Below are positions 1 through 9,272 of a stretch of 39,729 bases of DNA, one piece after another. Source of the stretch: Leptolyngbyaceae cyanobacterium RM1_1_2 (GTDB lineage Bacteria; Cyanobacteriota; Cyanobacteriia; Phormidesmidales; Phormidesmidaceae). The position numbers and the translations under genes are program-made. Within the stretch, counting starts at the first letter, position 1, and each line of letters begins with the position of its first letter. The DNA lies in the NCBI GenBank assembly GCA_012032345.1, contig JAAUQI010000045.1:1-39729 (forward strand), in the 5' to 3' direction. The notes beneath the pieces were generated by a model that ran no database searches, was not told where the DNA came from, and saw only the letters and a list, made by a program, of their open reading frames with translations.

Positions 1-505
1 GGGCGCAGTGCCCGTGAGCGCTGCGCGGCCTAACTCCTTGTCCACAAACTAGACGCCCCAAGCCAGCGCGAAGTGAGTCGGGGCGGCGAGAGAACTGTTA
101 AAATTCACCTCAGCCTGCCGGACTGCGTGTTCAGTCTGGTCGGTTAGCGGCTCGGAGTTGTTGCTAGCAGCTTCGAGTCGTGCGGCTAATTGTCTGGACG
201 CCTGCAGCGAGAAATTGCTGCATTAGTCAGGAAGATTATCTCATTTGGGCGATCGCGTCAAGAGTCTTTTGCTGGGCAGGCGGTGTAGGGTGGCAGTATG
301 GAAAAAGCGCAACAAGTCCGAGACTTGTTCGAGCAGTTTTCTGGGTGATGAAGGCCAAGCGGCTCAAAGCTGGATGGGACAACGCCTATCTCGCTAAAGT
401 CCTCACTGGTTGAGTATGCGTTGAAATCTAACCCAGTTTAGTTGACATTTATTTACGAAAGCGCGACAACAGGGGTAAGTACATCGCTGTAGTGCGATCG
501 CGGTT
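1..505. other. No intact gene; probable decayed coding sequence
   Basis: No convincing full gene is present. Two short stretches have protein-like composition. One is a minus-strand open frame of about 50 codons ending at 49-51 with no start codon visible. The other is on the plus strand: an ATG at 298 opens a frame reading MEKAQQVRDLFEQFSG, and then the protein-like reading moves to another frame (GDEGQAAQSWMGQRLSR) with a stop at 395-397. Unlike the other frameshifts in this window, rejoining these needs one base removed or two added. I recognise neither. HIP1 sites lie at 249-256 and 494-501. Confidence 0.3.
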
Positions 506-520
506 TTGCTTTGTAAACCA

Positions 521-1294
521 ATGAACGTGATTTTGCTAGGCTTTATTGGCAGCCTCTTGGCCGGGCTTGGAACCACGCTTGGGGCCTTGCCGATTCTATT
601 GCCGATTACCCTCAGCGATCGAACCCAGGGCATACTTTTAGGGCTAGGCGGCGGCGTCATGCTGGCGGCCACGTCCTTTTCTTTGATTGTGCCGGGGAGT
701 GAATTTGCCGTTGAGCAGGGGGCTTCCGCCGGGGAAGCGGCCCTGATTATGGGTACAGGAATTTTGCTGGGCAGTGCCGTGCTTTGGTGGGCTAATAAAA
801 ATTTTCCTCACGAGCATATCTTTAAAGGCCGCGAAGGCCCTGAAACTCAAAATCTCAAGCGTATTTGGCTGTTTGTTATTGCGATTACGCTGCACAACTT
901 TCCCGAAGGCTTAGCTGTGGGCGTGGGCTTTGGCGGTGGCGAAATTGCTGCGGCTACCACGCTCGCTATCGGTATTGGCTTACAAAATATTCCTGAAGGT
1001 TTAGTCGTGGCGCTAGCGCTGCGAAATCTCAAGTATTCGGCCCTCTATGCGCTATCGATAGCAACGCTGACCGGACTGGTAGAACCTGTGGGGGGACTGA
1101 TTGGGGTGAGTATTATCAGTATTGCTCAGCCACTCTTACCCTGGGGTATGGCCTTTGCCGCTGGTGCCATGCTGTTTGTCATTGTCGATGAAATTATTCC
1201 AGAAGTCGATCAAAAGTCTTTAGGCCAAAGCGGTACTTTCGGGCTGATCGGCGGGTTTGTGATTATGATGATTCTGGATATTGGTCTGGGTTAA
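521..1294 (+). CDS. ZIP family divalent metal transporter
   Basis: Integral membrane transporter of the ZIP family, expected to bring Zn2+ or other divalent metals into the cytoplasm. The 257-aa product is nearly all hydrophobic segments. It carries the two family signatures: HNFPEG in the fourth helix, with a metal-binding His, Asn and Glu, and QNIPEG in the fifth helix. The arrangement is closest to ZupT/GufA-like bacterial ZIPs. The reading frame is open from a TTG at 506, but I chose the ATG at 521 because MNVILLGFIGSLLAGLGTT starts directly in the first membrane helix. The gene stands alone, and the substrate metal cannot be read from the sequence. Confidence 0.88.
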   Translation: MNVILLGFIGSLLAGLGTTLGALPILLPITLSDRTQGILLGLGGGVMLAATSFSLIVPGSEFAVEQGASAGEAALIMGTGILLGSAVLWWANKNFPHEHIFKGREGPETQNLKRIWLFVIAITLHNFPEGLAVGVGFGGGEIAAATTLAIGIGLQNIPEGLVVALALRNLKYSALYALSIATLTGLVEPVGGLIGVSIISIAQPLLPWGMAFAAGAMLFVIVDEIIPEVDQKSLGQSGTFGLIGGFVIMMILDIGLG

Positions 1295-1448
1295 AAGATT
1301 GAGAGCCGTTTTTGATCAGGCCCAAAATGCTGGCTCTAAGGCAGAACCTGTCACCATCACCTTAGAAAAGCTTGTTACTCTGAGCAAGTGGCCATTAGAG
1401 CTGAGAGCGTGCCACAATATGCCAATCCTTTTATCTGTTTAAGCTTGA

Positions 1449-3536
1449 GTGGTGAATGTTTCTTCGACTCATCTCCAGCAGCCTAACTTTAAACCAACGT
1501 CTGACTCTGATCACTTTTTAGTCTGTGGGCTAGGCAGTTTAGGGCAGCACTGCGTAGCAAATCTTAAAACCTTTGGGGTTAAAGTTAGCGCTATCGATCG
1601 CACGATGGCTGAGCACTGGGAGATCGCCAACCTGCCTGATTTGCTAGAAAATTTGCTGGTGGGCGACTGCCGCTATGCCGATGCTCTACACCGGGCAGGC
1701 GTAAGTCACTGCCGAGCAGCGCTGATAGTAACCGATAGCGAACGGGTGAATATTGAAGCGGCGTTGACAGCGCGAGTGCTAAATCCCCACATTCGGCTGG
1801 TCGTGCGCTCGGATCAGCAAAACTTAAACCAGGTCTTAGCGCACCAGCTCGATAACTTTGTAGCTTTTGAACCTACTCAGCTATCTGCCTCAGCGTTTGC
1901 TCTAGCAGCCTTTGGCGATCATCTCAAAGGATTTTTCCAATTAGACGGGTACCGCTTCAAAGTGGTGAAGCAGCAGATTACCTCTGAGCATCGCTGGTGC
2001 GATCGCCGCCGCCTCTATCAAATCGAGAACCGTAACCGTCGAGTTTTGCGACATTTCGCCGCTAATACCCTGGGGCTAAGTCCAACCCAAATCAGTCAAA
2101 CGACCAATCCGTTTAGTCCCTCAGCTCAGTTTTATACCTGGCTACCCAACACTCTGGTGCGGGCTGGAGATACTGTTGTCACCATTGAAGCAGAGCCTGA
2201 ACGGACTTTACCCGGAAATCAGTCAAAAGCGAAGCGCCAGCTACACAAGGTGCTCTGGCAGAAACTGCGATCGCTACGAAGCTGGCGCGATCTACGGCAA
2301 AGTCTAGTCCAGCTTTGGCAGACGAACTACCAAAATCAGGTACGTCGTGTGGTGCTGCTCTGTGCCATCACCATTGTTGTACTTTGCTTTGCAGGTACCT
2401 TGCTGCTGTGGTTTAACTATCCGGCGCTTTCGGTTTTAGATGCTTTTTATGCCACGGTAGTGCTGCTGCTAGGAGGCTACGGCGATCTCTTCAGCGAGTT
2501 TGTTCCAGCGGTGGTGCTGCCCTGGTGGCTACGGCTCTTTAGCCTAGGGCTAACGTTGGCAGGGACGGCTTTCATCGGCGTGCTGTATGCCCTGCTGACC
2601 GAAAAGCTGCTGACCCTAAAATTTCAGTTTTTGACCCGGCGTCCCCCCGTACCGCAAAAAGGACACGTGATTGTTTTGGGGTTGGGACGGGTTGGGCGAC
2701 GGGTAATGGGACTCCTGCAAGAGCTAAATCAGCCCGTGGTAGGCGTCGCACCCCAAGAACTGGAACCTCACGTTTTGCCGCAGCTACCGATCATCATGAG
2801 CGATAAAGCTGAGATGCTGATCAAAGCTAACCTGGAGACAGCTAAAAGCCTGATTGCCGTTGGCGATGACGAAGTCCAGAACCTAGAAATGGGGTTAATG
2901 GCTTACCGCACTAATTCCAGCTGCCGCCTGATTATTCGCACCTACGACCAGCGCTTTACTGACAAGGTAGCTCAGCTTTTTCCCTATACGCAGGTACTCT
3001 GCACCTCAGCCCTCTCTGCAGAAGCTTTTGCCGGGGCTGCTTTCGGTGAAAACGTCATCAGTCTGTTTCCGCTCTATGGTCAAACCATGCTGGTGACACA
3101 ATATCGAGTTGAGCCAGAAGACACGCTCCACGGCCAGCTTCTGGCTGAAGTCGCCTACGGCTACGGAGTGGTTCCCATTCTGTATCAGCCAGCCGCACAA
3201 GGAAATCCTCGCATGATGCCGTCTGAAGATATCCGCCTGCGCATAGGCGATCGCCTGATTGTCCTTGCTACCATTCGTGGCCTGCAGCGGATTGAGCAGG
3301 GCAGACTGGCTGAGCAGCAGTGGCGTATACAAGTTGAAAGTGCCAACACCCAGGAGGCTCGATTCGGCGGTTCGGCTGAGATTGCCCGCGTTTCAGGTTG
3401 CGACCTGAACCTTGCTAGAACCTTCATAGAACAGCTACCGAGCATCTTTCCTCAAACGCTTTATCGTCATCAGGCGCTGCGGCTAGTGCGAGAACTGGTC
3501 AAGCTTCAGGTGCAGGTTCGCATCCTGCCACCTTAG
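1449..3536 (+). CDS. Potassium channel protein, RCK-channel-RCK (TrkA-N domains)
   Basis: A 695-aa protein with an unusual order for a K+ channel. A first NAD-binding TrkA-N/RCK Rossmann domain (FLVCGLGSLGQHC, about residues 23-35) comes before the membrane part. Two hydrophobic helices (about 303-325 and 360-385) flank a pore loop with the filter-like GGYGD at 342-346. A second RCK domain follows (VIVLGLGRVGRR, about 400-411), then a TrkA-C-like tail. The family gates K+ flux in response to bound nucleotide or ligand at the inner membrane. The start is a GTG at 1449, with a second GTG just after it at 1452. GGYGD differs from the usual TxGYGD, so ion selectivity is inferred. Confidence 0.85.
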   Translation: MVNVSSTHLQQPNFKPTSDSDHFLVCGLGSLGQHCVANLKTFGVKVSAIDRTMAEHWEIANLPDLLENLLVGDCRYADALHRAGVSHCRAALIVTDSERVNIEAALTARVLNPHIRLVVRSDQQNLNQVLAHQLDNFVAFEPTQLSASAFALAAFGDHLKGFFQLDGYRFKVVKQQITSEHRWCDRRRLYQIENRNRRVLRHFAANTLGLSPTQISQTTNPFSPSAQFYTWLPNTLVRAGDTVVTIEAEPERTLPGNQSKAKRQLHKVLWQKLRSLRSWRDLRQSLVQLWQTNYQNQVRRVVLLCAITIVVLCFAGTLLLWFNYPALSVLDAFYATVVLLLGGYGDLFSEFVPAVVLPWWLRLFSLGLTLAGTAFIGVLYALLTEKLLTLKFQFLTRRPPVPQKGHVIVLGLGRVGRRVMGLLQELNQPVVGVAPQELEPHVLPQLPIIMSDKAEMLIKANLETAKSLIAVGDDEVQNLEMGLMAYRTNSSCRLIIRTYDQRFTDKVAQLFPYTQVLCTSALSAEAFAGAAFGENVISLFPLYGQTMLVTQYRVEPEDTLHGQLLAEVAYGYGVVPILYQPAAQGNPRMMPSEDIRLRIGDRLIVLATIRGLQRIEQGRLAEQQWRIQVESANTQEARFGGSAEIARVSGCDLNLARTFIEQLPSIFPQTLYRHQALRLVRELVKLQVQVRILPP

Positions 3537-3734
3537 GAAATGCCCATGCAGGTCTGTTCAAGTCTGTATCCCAAGAGGCAGGGTTCTTAGGCTATAGCTC
3601 CTTACACTATTAGCGAACCAGAAGCTGGCTCTACCTGCTTCCCAACCTCAACTCAAATGAGGTGGCCATTCAGGTTGCGATCGGTTTTTGTGTAAATCAC
3701 TTCTGAATAGATCCCATTTGTAAGAGCTTAGACT

Positions 3735-4760
3735 ATGAAGCTTGCCCTCTTCAGCACAAAAAAGTACGACCGTAAGTTTTTCACGCAGGTCAATCAGCAG
3801 CAGTACGATCTCACCTTTTTTGAACCCCATTTAGACACCAGTACGGCTCCTCTGGCCCAAGACTTCGACGGCGTTTGTGTCTTTGTCAACGACCGGCTCG
3901 ATGCCGACACGCTAGAGCAGCTTGCTGAATATGGCGTACAGCTCATTGCTCTACGCTGTGCTGGTTTTAACAATGTTGATCTAGAAGCGGCTAAGCAGCA
4001 TCAGCTTACCGTTGTTCGGGTACCAGCCTACTCCCCCTACGCGGTAGCAGAGCATACATTGGGACTAATGCTGGCGCTGAATCGACAGATTTATCGTGCC
4101 TACAACCGGGTCAGGGAAGGTAATTTTTCCCTAGATGGACTCATCGGCTTTGACCTGTACAAAAAGACAGTAGGAATTGTGGGTACTGGAGAAATTGGCG
4201 CTATTGTAGCTCGGCTTTTGACCGGTTTTGGCTGTCATCTACTGGGATATGACATTAACCCCAACCCAGACTGCGAGGCACTCGGTGTTAACTATGTTGA
4301 GCTAGATCATCTGCTGGCAGCGGCAGATATTGTGACGCTCCATTGTCCGCTCGTACCCCAAACCTATCACCTGATTGACCGCGCTGCGCTTGACAAAATG
4401 AGGCCAGGCGTAATGCTGATTAACACCAGCCGAGGGGGACTTATTGACACAAACGCCGTAATTACAGCGTTGAAAGAGCGCAGGCTTGGCTATCTTGGTC
4501 TTGATGTCTATGAACAGGAAAGTGATTTATTTTTTGAGGATCTCTCAAATGATGTGATTCAAGATGATACATTTCAGAGACTCTTAACGTTTCCAAATGT
4601 GCTAATTACAGGACATCAGGCATTTTTCACCCACGAAGCTTTGATGAACATTGCCAAAACAACGCTAAAGAATGTAGCTGATTTTGAAACAGGAACTATA
4701 GATCCGAAAAATCTAGTGACAGCTGAGAAATTTTTACGTCGAACTCAATCGGCTCGGTAG
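3735..4760 (+). CDS. ldhA: D-lactate dehydrogenase (2-hydroxyacid dehydrogenase)
   Basis: Cytosolic NAD-dependent reduction of pyruvate to D-lactate, a fermentative step in dark or anoxic conditions. The 341-aa length is normal for the family. The nucleotide fold shows GIVGTGEIG at 147-155. Family catalytic residues are visible: Arg233 in NTSRGG, an acidic residue in DVYEQE (260-262) and His294 in [19 protein letters not shown] at 74-82 is the substrate-side motif typical of D-LDH. It resembles cyanobacterial Ddh more than phosphoglycerate dehydrogenase, because there is no ACT or extra C-terminal domain. It starts at an ATG and is monocistronic as far as visible. Confidence 0.9.
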   Translation: MKLALFSTKKYDRKFFTQVNQQQYDLTFFEPHLDTSTAPLAQDFDGVCVFVNDRLDADTLEQLAEYGVQLIALRCAGFNNVDLEAAKQHQLTVVRVPAYSPYAVAEHTLGLMLALNRQIYRAYNRVREGNFSLDGLIGFDLYKKTVGIVGTGEIGAIVARLLTGFGCHLLGYDINPNPDCEALGVNYVELDHLLAAADIVTLHCPLVPQTYHLIDRAALDKMRPGVMLINTSRGGLIDTNAVITALKERRLGYLGLDVYEQESDLFFEDLSNDVIQDDTFQRLLTFPNVLITGHQAFFTHEALMNIAKTTLKNVADFETGTIDPKNLVTAEKFLRRTQSAR

Positions 4761-4963
4761 TCTATGGCAGTCTTAAATTATCAGCCTTCAAAGTCTGTTT
4801 CACCTCTAGAAAGAGCGTCCACGCTGACGGTTCTGTCTTCAGAGGGGGGGTAAAACGGTGTGCTCTGCTTAAGATTAAGCTATAGGTAATATCAAACTGG
4901 CGTAAGATAGCATTTTTTCTTAAAGGTAAGTTTTAATCAGCAGTCGTACATTTACTCAGGGCT

Positions 4964-5371
4964 ATGGTATCGGCACCGTTAAGGCAAAGCAGCGGCATTC
5001 AAAAAAGTCATATATTGGCTGTTGATGATTCGTCTGACAGTCTATTTCTGATTCAGGCAATCCTGGAGGAAGAAGACTGTAAATTAACGCTGGCCGAAGA
5101 TGGAAGAAGTGCTCTGGAGCAGATTGAGCAGTCGCCTCCTGATTTAGTACTACTAGACGTAATGCTGCCAGAATTAAGCGGCTATGAAGTTCTACAGCAG
5201 ATTCGCAAGAACCCACAGCTACCCTTCGTGCCGGTTTTGTTGATGACCGCTCACGAAGAAACTGACGTGGCTGAAGCAACTATTGCCTATGCCAACGGCT
5301 TTCTCCGCAAACCTTTTTCGATTGAAGAATTTTTGCACCAGGTTCATGTTCTCTTGGCTATGAAATCATAA
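4964..5371 (+). CDS. Stand-alone response regulator receiver (CheY-like)
   Basis: A 135-aa single-domain receiver with no output domain. After a short N-terminal tail it shows the acidic pair in LAVDDSSDS, the phospho-acceptor Asp in LVLLDVMLPELSGYE, the switch Thr in LLMTAHEE and the conserved Lys in FLRKPFS. It should act by phosphotransfer or protein contact. No histidine kinase is adjacent, so the partner is unknown. The ATG at 4964 is the only good start. Confidence 0.88.
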   Translation: MVSAPLRQSSGIQKSHILAVDDSSDSLFLIQAILEEEDCKLTLAEDGRSALEQIEQSPPDLVLLDVMLPELSGYEVLQQIRKNPQLPFVPVLLMTAHEETDVAEATIAYANGFLRKPFSIEEFLHQVHVLLAMKS

Positions 5372-5573
5372 ATCGGGCTAGGTAGCCCAAACGAGTAGAA
5401 CTAGGTCGTTGCTGCCAGTTTTACAGATAGCAAAGGATCCATTTGAAGACTTCGGAAACATACGGCCCTTTTCTTGAAAGAGTGACAGGTATTCAGTGCC
5501 CCGATCGAACAGCAAAGGAAGTAAAAAAGCGCGTAATCCTGGGGACTACGCGCCCTGCGTTCCCTTGTGAGTC

Positions 5574-5796
5574 TACAGCGTGGGTAATAAGCGCGATCGC
5601 ACTTTCAGTCGCAATAGTGCCAGAAGGCTTACCCATCGTGGCAACTGTGGCCCTAGCCCGAGGCATGTGGCGGATGGCTAAGCGCAACGCCTTAGTCAAT
5701 AAGCTCTCAGCGGTCGAAACTTTAGGAGCCACCAGCATCATTACGGACAAATTTGGCAGCTGTTTCAGCCATCTCGCGTCAGTTCATAGAGGATAA
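5574..5796 (+). pseudogene. Remnant of a cation-transporting P-type ATPase
   Basis: About 70 codons match only the M4-to-phosphorylation-loop section of a P2-type ATPase. IVPEGLPIVATVALARGMW is the M4 cation-site motif, and AVETLGATSI leads into the phosphorylation site. There the usual SDKTGTLT is damaged to TDKFGSC, with a codon lost and Thr changed to Phe, and the homology ends within a few residues. All actuator, nucleotide-binding and remaining membrane domains are missing. The frame is open upstream to about 5443, but that part shows no ATPase similarity. This is a dead fragment left by deletion, lying just before a dedA gene. Its function must be presumed lost. Confidence 0.8.
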
Positions 5797-5808
5797 CCAC
5801 AAGTTTCA

Positions 5809-6420
5809 ATGCTGGAATGGGTCACTAACACAATTGCCTCAATGGGCTATGCGGGAATTGTCTTTCTCATGTTTTTAGAGAATGTATTTCCCCCCATCCC
5901 CTCAGAAATTATTATGCCGCTGGCTGGCTTTAGCGTGGCTCAGGGCAAACTCAACCTGGCGCTCATTATTCTCTCTGGCACACTTGGCTCAATTTTGGGG
6001 GCGCTGTCCTGGTATTACCTGGGCTACACCGTTAAAGCTGAAAAGCTAGAGCGGTGGGCCGATCGCTATGGCCGCTGGCTAACGCTTTCCAGTCAGGATG
6101 TTCAGCACGTTACTCGCTGGTTTGAGCGTCGCCGGGGTAACCTGGCAATTGGTTTAGGGCGCCTAGTGCCGGGAATTCGTACCTATATTTCGATTCCGGC
6201 TGGGCTGACCCGGATGCCAATGCTACCGTTTTTGCTCTATTCCACTTTGGGTACGCTGGCTTGGGTGGGATTTTTAAGCCTGATGGGTTACGTCTTGGGC
6301 GCTAACTATGAGCGGGTGAAAGAGGTTTTAGGGCCTATTTCTGGCATTGTCTGGATACTGCTCATAGGTGGTTTTATAGTTTGGGTTGTTAGTCGATGGC
6401 TGCGTCAAGCTACCAAGTAA
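5809..6420 (+). CDS. DedA family membrane protein
   Basis: A 203-aa inner-membrane protein of the DedA (SNARE-associated/VTT) family. Several members are implicated in lipid flipping or envelope homeostasis. The N-terminus shows LENVFPPIPSEIIMPLAG, the conserved re-entrant segment with its Glu and double Pro. GRLVPGIRTYISIPAG at the centre is the second family motif, with the key Arg residues. About five hydrophobic segments are visible, and the protein ends in a basic tail. It starts at an ATG right after the ATPase remnant. The exact substrate is unknown. Confidence 0.9.
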   Translation: MLEWVTNTIASMGYAGIVFLMFLENVFPPIPSEIIMPLAGFSVAQGKLNLALIILSGTLGSILGALSWYYLGYTVKAEKLERWADRYGRWLTLSSQDVQHVTRWFERRRGNLAIGLGRLVPGIRTYISIPAGLTRMPMLPFLLYSTLGTLAWVGFLSLMGYVLGANYERVKEVLGPISGIVWILLIGGFIVWVVSRWLRQATK

Positions 6421-6538
6421 GCTTTATTTGGAGTAGTCTGCCTCAGCGATCGCCTGATGATAGATGATTAGACACTCTTTGAGTAGAAACCTGTCCCTGC
6501 CCTACGGCGATCGCTGCTAGTTTTCAACCTCTCTATGA

Positions 6539-6900
6539 CGAAAAATTTGTCTGAACAGCCTGAAAACTCAGCTAAAAGCAGCGTTTGGTGATAGCTATCA
6601 GTCCAAAATTGCTGAGGAAGCAGCAAATGCTTTGGAGATTATTAATGAACTCAGTAGCGAGGCTGTTGATATCATTGTGGTTGTCCCAAACTGGCTGATG
6701 CCAGAAATGAAGGGTGACGAGTTTTCGATTCAGGTGCATCAGCGGTTTCCTCAAATTTCCAAGGTGATGCCCAGCGAACAGGTAGAGGCAGCCGCTACTG
6801 AGCGACTTAGGCTACAGGCTAATTTGCAGCGATGCCTTTTTAGCCTTGGTTTGAAGCGGAACCGATCGAAGCAATTAAATCAGGCTTGGCCCAGTCATGA
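6539..6900 (+). pseudogene. Decayed response-regulator receiver domain
   Basis: The readable protein is parallel to the start of the next gene: SLKTQLKAAFGDSYQ here against NLKTELKETFGDRYL there. Three defects mark it as decayed. The N-terminal strand with the acidic VDDE pair is missing. The phospho-acceptor Asp is Asn, with PNWLMPEMKGDE where the downstream gene has SDYVMPGIRGDE. A one-base loss around 6837-6845 moves the tail into another frame. In that second frame the expected PWFEAEPIEAIKSGLAQS continues to a TGA at 6898-6900, which overlaps the next gene's ATG as ATGA. This suggests that the original gene was translationally coupled to the cyclase gene. The frame shift alone could be a sequence error, but the lost residues could not. 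Confidence 0.7.
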
Positions 6901-8276
6901 ATAGGCAGGCAATTGTCTGTGTAGACGACGAGACCACCGTCCTTAAAAATCTCAAAACGGAGCTAAAGGAAACTTTTGGCGATCGCTACCTGATTGAGAT
7001 GGCTAGTGGCGGCCAAGATGCTCTAGACTTGTTTGCCACACTGCTTAGCGATCGCTATGAGATTCCGCTGATCATCTCAGATTACGTGATGCCGGGGATC
7101 AGAGGTGACGAGCTGCTGCAGCAGATACATCGGCTCTCGCCCTATACGCTCAAAATTATGCTGACCGGGCAGGCCACCCTTGCAGCCGTCATTGACGTCG
7201 CCCACAATGCCAATCTCTACCGCTATATTCCTAAGCCCTGGCAGAGCGAAGACCTGCGGCTGACCGTCAGTGAAGCGCTCAACAGCTACCACCAGACTAA
7301 AGAGCTGATTGAAGCCAAGCAAGAACTCATCCAGGCCAACCGGGAACAGGCACAGCTGATTGAAGAACTCCATGAAAATGAGCGCCGTCTCAAGCAGTTT
7401 ACCGACGAGCTGTTTCAGGTAAATCAGGCTTTTGCTCAGTTTGTACCGCGCCAGTTTATGCAGCTGCTCGATCGCGCCAGCGTTGTGGACGTGCGGCTTG
7501 GGGATCAAATTGAGCGGGAGATGTCGGTTTTGTTTGCCGATATCCGGGGGTTCACGGCGATGTCAGAAGCCATGACCCCCGAAGATACCTTTCAGTTCAT
7601 CAATGCTTTTTTCCGCCGCATGGAGCCTGCTATTGTCAATAATGGTGGCTTTATTGACAAATACATGGGAGATGCCGTGATGGCCCTGTTTAGCAGCACC
7701 CCAGATGATGCGCTGCGGGCGAGTATTGCTATGCTAGAACGGCTAGAAGACTACAACCAGAGTCGCACGACTCGTCAACAGTCTGCCATTAGTATGGGCA
7801 TCGGCATCAACACAGGTTTGCTAATGCTGGGTACGGTTGGCGGCCAGCACCGCATCGATACCACTGTAATTAGCGATACGGTAAATGTAGCCGCCCGGTT
7901 AGAAAAATTAACCAAGGAGTACGGCGTTTCTCTGTTAATCACTGAGCATACGCTGGCTCAACTGCAAAATCCTGACCGTTATGCCACCCGCCTGATTGAC
8001 CGGGTGGCTGTGCGGGGTAAGTCTCAGTCAGTACAAATCTATGAAGTTTTTGACGCGGATCTCTCAGCCAACCGTCGGCAAAAGCTGCTGACTAAAGCTC
8101 AGTTTGAGCAGGCACTGAGTTTCTATCAGCAGCAGAATTATCAAATGGCGATACCGCTGTTTCAAGGCTGTCTAGCCGAGAATACAGGCGATCGCGCTGC
8201 CGAAATTTATTTGCAGCAGTGTCAAGCGGCTATTCGCTCTAGCTTCAGCCAGTGGCGTGCTAGTCAGGCCCGTTAG
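6897..8276 (+). CDS. Response regulator with class III nucleotidyl cyclase output
   Basis: A 459-aa soluble signalling enzyme. Residues 1-125 are a receiver with VDDE at 9-12, phospho-acceptor Asp62 in SDYVMPG and a conserved KPW at 113-115. Residues 130-175 form a coiled-coil linker. Residues about 205-390 are a class III cyclase: metal-binding Asp215 (FADIRGFT) and Asp259 (YMGDAVMALF), Lys255, Asp327, Asn330 and Arg334 in SDTVNVAARLE. The Lys/Asp pair is the adenylate-type signature, so cAMP is the likely product. The last 60 residues look like a TPR-type helical repeat (FEQALSFYQQQNYQMAIPLF). Phosphorylation presumably controls cyclase dimerisation. The start overlaps the decayed receiver as ATGA. 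Confidence 0.9.
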   Translation: MNRQAIVCVDDETTVLKNLKTELKETFGDRYLIEMASGGQDALDLFATLLSDRYEIPLIISDYVMPGIRGDELLQQIHRLSPYTLKIMLTGQATLAAVIDVAHNANLYRYIPKPWQSEDLRLTVSEALNSYHQTKELIEAKQELIQANREQAQLIEELHENERRLKQFTDELFQVNQAFAQFVPRQFMQLLDRASVVDVRLGDQIEREMSVLFADIRGFTAMSEAMTPEDTFQFINAFFRRMEPAIVNNGGFIDKYMGDAVMALFSSTPDDALRASIAMLERLEDYNQSRTTRQQSAISMGIGINTGLLMLGTVGGQHRIDTTVISDTVNVAARLEKLTKEYGVSLLITEHTLAQLQNPDRYATRLIDRVAVRGKSQSVQIYEVFDADLSANRRQKLLTKAQFEQALSFYQQQNYQMAIPLFQGCLAENTGDRAAEIYLQQCQAAIRSSFSQWRASQAR

Positions 8277-8319
8277 GATTAATAGAACAAATGGAATAAA
8301 GGCCGCGATCGCTAAACTT

Positions 8320-8577
8320 ATGAGCAACTCTGCTACCGTCACCGTCAAACTCTTTGCTGCCTATCAGGAAGCCTGCGGCGTCTCTGAACTAGTGCTGCCC
8401 CTAAAGCCAGGAACGCCCGTGGCAGCTATCTGCGATCGCCTAATCGCCGAGCATCCTGAACTATCCCAGTGGCGCGAGCTAACCCGCTTCGGCATTAATT
8501 TCCAGTTTGTCGAGCCGCAGACTGGGGTTCAAGACGGCGACGAGGTCGTTTTGATCCCGCCGGTGAGCGGGGGGTAG
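8320..8577 (+). CDS. moaD: MoaD/ThiS family sulfur carrier, probable molybdopterin synthase small subunit
   Basis: An 85-aa ubiquitin-fold sulfur carrier. It ends in PPVSGG, the C-terminal di-glycine that is adenylated and thiocarboxylated before sulfur transfer to precursor Z by MoaE. DGDEVVLIPPVSGG is the standard MoaD tail. ThiS tails are shorter, so MoaD is preferred. The ATG at 8320 gives MSNSATVTVKLFAAYQEACG, beginning on the first beta strand. The upstream in-frame extension overlaps the cyclase gene and looks non-coding. No other molybdenum cofactor gene is visible nearby. Confidence 0.8.
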   Translation: MSNSATVTVKLFAAYQEACGVSELVLPLKPGTPVAAICDRLIAEHPELSQWRELTRFGINFQFVEPQTGVQDGDEVVLIPPVSGG

Positions 8578-8613
8578 GGGTGCCTAGAAGCTGATTAGTG
8601 CTATCAGCAGGCG

Positions 8614-8967
8614 TTAAGCCCCAAAAGATTTACCACAGCCACAGGTCTGATTGGCATTAGGATTGGTAAACTGGAATCCCCCCCCAATCAGCGCATCGCT
8701 GTAGTCAAGCATTAGCCCATAGAGATAAAGCAGGCTCTTGCGATCGCAGATCACCTTAAAACCGTCATAGTCATAGACTTCATCCTGCTCGGTAATGCTG
8801 TCAGGATTGGCAAAGTCCATCATGTAGCTCATGCCAGAGCAGCCGCCCTGACGAACCCCTACTCTCAAACAGAGATCTTTGCCCTGGCTTTGACGCAGAT
8901 TGAGCACATGCTTTAGAGCCGACTCCGTCATCTGAATGCCTCTTTGGGACTGCGTTGCTTGTGTCAT
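8614..8967 (-). CDS. sufA: HesB/IscA/SufA family Fe-S assembly protein
   Basis: A 117-aa A-type carrier for iron-sulfur cluster assembly. The three conserved cysteines are present: one in [10 protein letters not shown] and two in the C-terminal [18 protein letters not shown] ahead of the last pair is also typical. The N-terminal [20 protein letters not shown] matches the cyanobacterial SufA type. It receives or holds a cluster in the cytosol for transfer to apo-proteins. It is divergent from the DUF6930 gene across a 305-bp gap. None of the other suf genes is adjacent. Confidence 0.9.
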   Translation of the reverse strand: MTQATQSQRGIQMTESALKHVLNLRQSQGKDLCLRVGVRQGGCSGMSYMMDFANPDSITEQDEVYDYDGFKVICDRKSLLYLYGLMLDYSDALIGGGFQFTNPNANQTCGCGKSFGA

Positions 8968-9272
8968 TGGTTTAAAGAATTCCTTTCAGCTATAGATTCA
9001 ACTTAAGTTGTGCCTGTATCTTGGTTCAACCTCAGACTCTAACCAGTTAGAATCACTGCACACGTATCTTTCTAGGATAGCCTAGAGAATAATGATCGTT
9101 CTGCCTAAAGCAGTCCTCGTCGCCCCGTTAATTGATTAAATAAATCTATCTCATGAGTTGAAAATCTTTGATCTCTAAGCTCCAAAAAACCCCATTTTTC
9201 TGATTTCTCTTGGGATTACCGCTCCGTATAGTTCCTGATTTAAGACATTACTAATTGTTAAGTATCTGCTTT
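8968..9272. promoter_or_regulatory. Divergent intergenic region sufA / DUF6930 gene
   Basis: A 305-bp A/T-rich gap between divergently read genes, so it must carry both promoters. I see no strong hairpin, no conserved operator and no small gene with a good ribosome-binding site. Individual -10 or -35 boxes cannot be assigned with confidence. Confidence 0.4.

Noticed and set aside
506-520. TTG start 15 bp upstream for the ZIP transporter
   Set aside because: The ATG at 521 leads straight into the first membrane helix. The extra five residues add nothing recognisable.
1301-1342. Possible terminator AGAGCC...GGCTCT after the ZIP gene
   Set aside because: The stem is only about six pairs, with a loop of more than twenty bases and no U-run.
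3500-3536. tRNA T-arm-like text (GCAGGTTCGCATCCTGCC) at the end of the potassium channel gene
   Set aside because: No matching acceptor, D-arm or anticodon arm lies upstream, and the conserved A58 position of the T-loop is C. The codons continue a plausible channel C-terminus.
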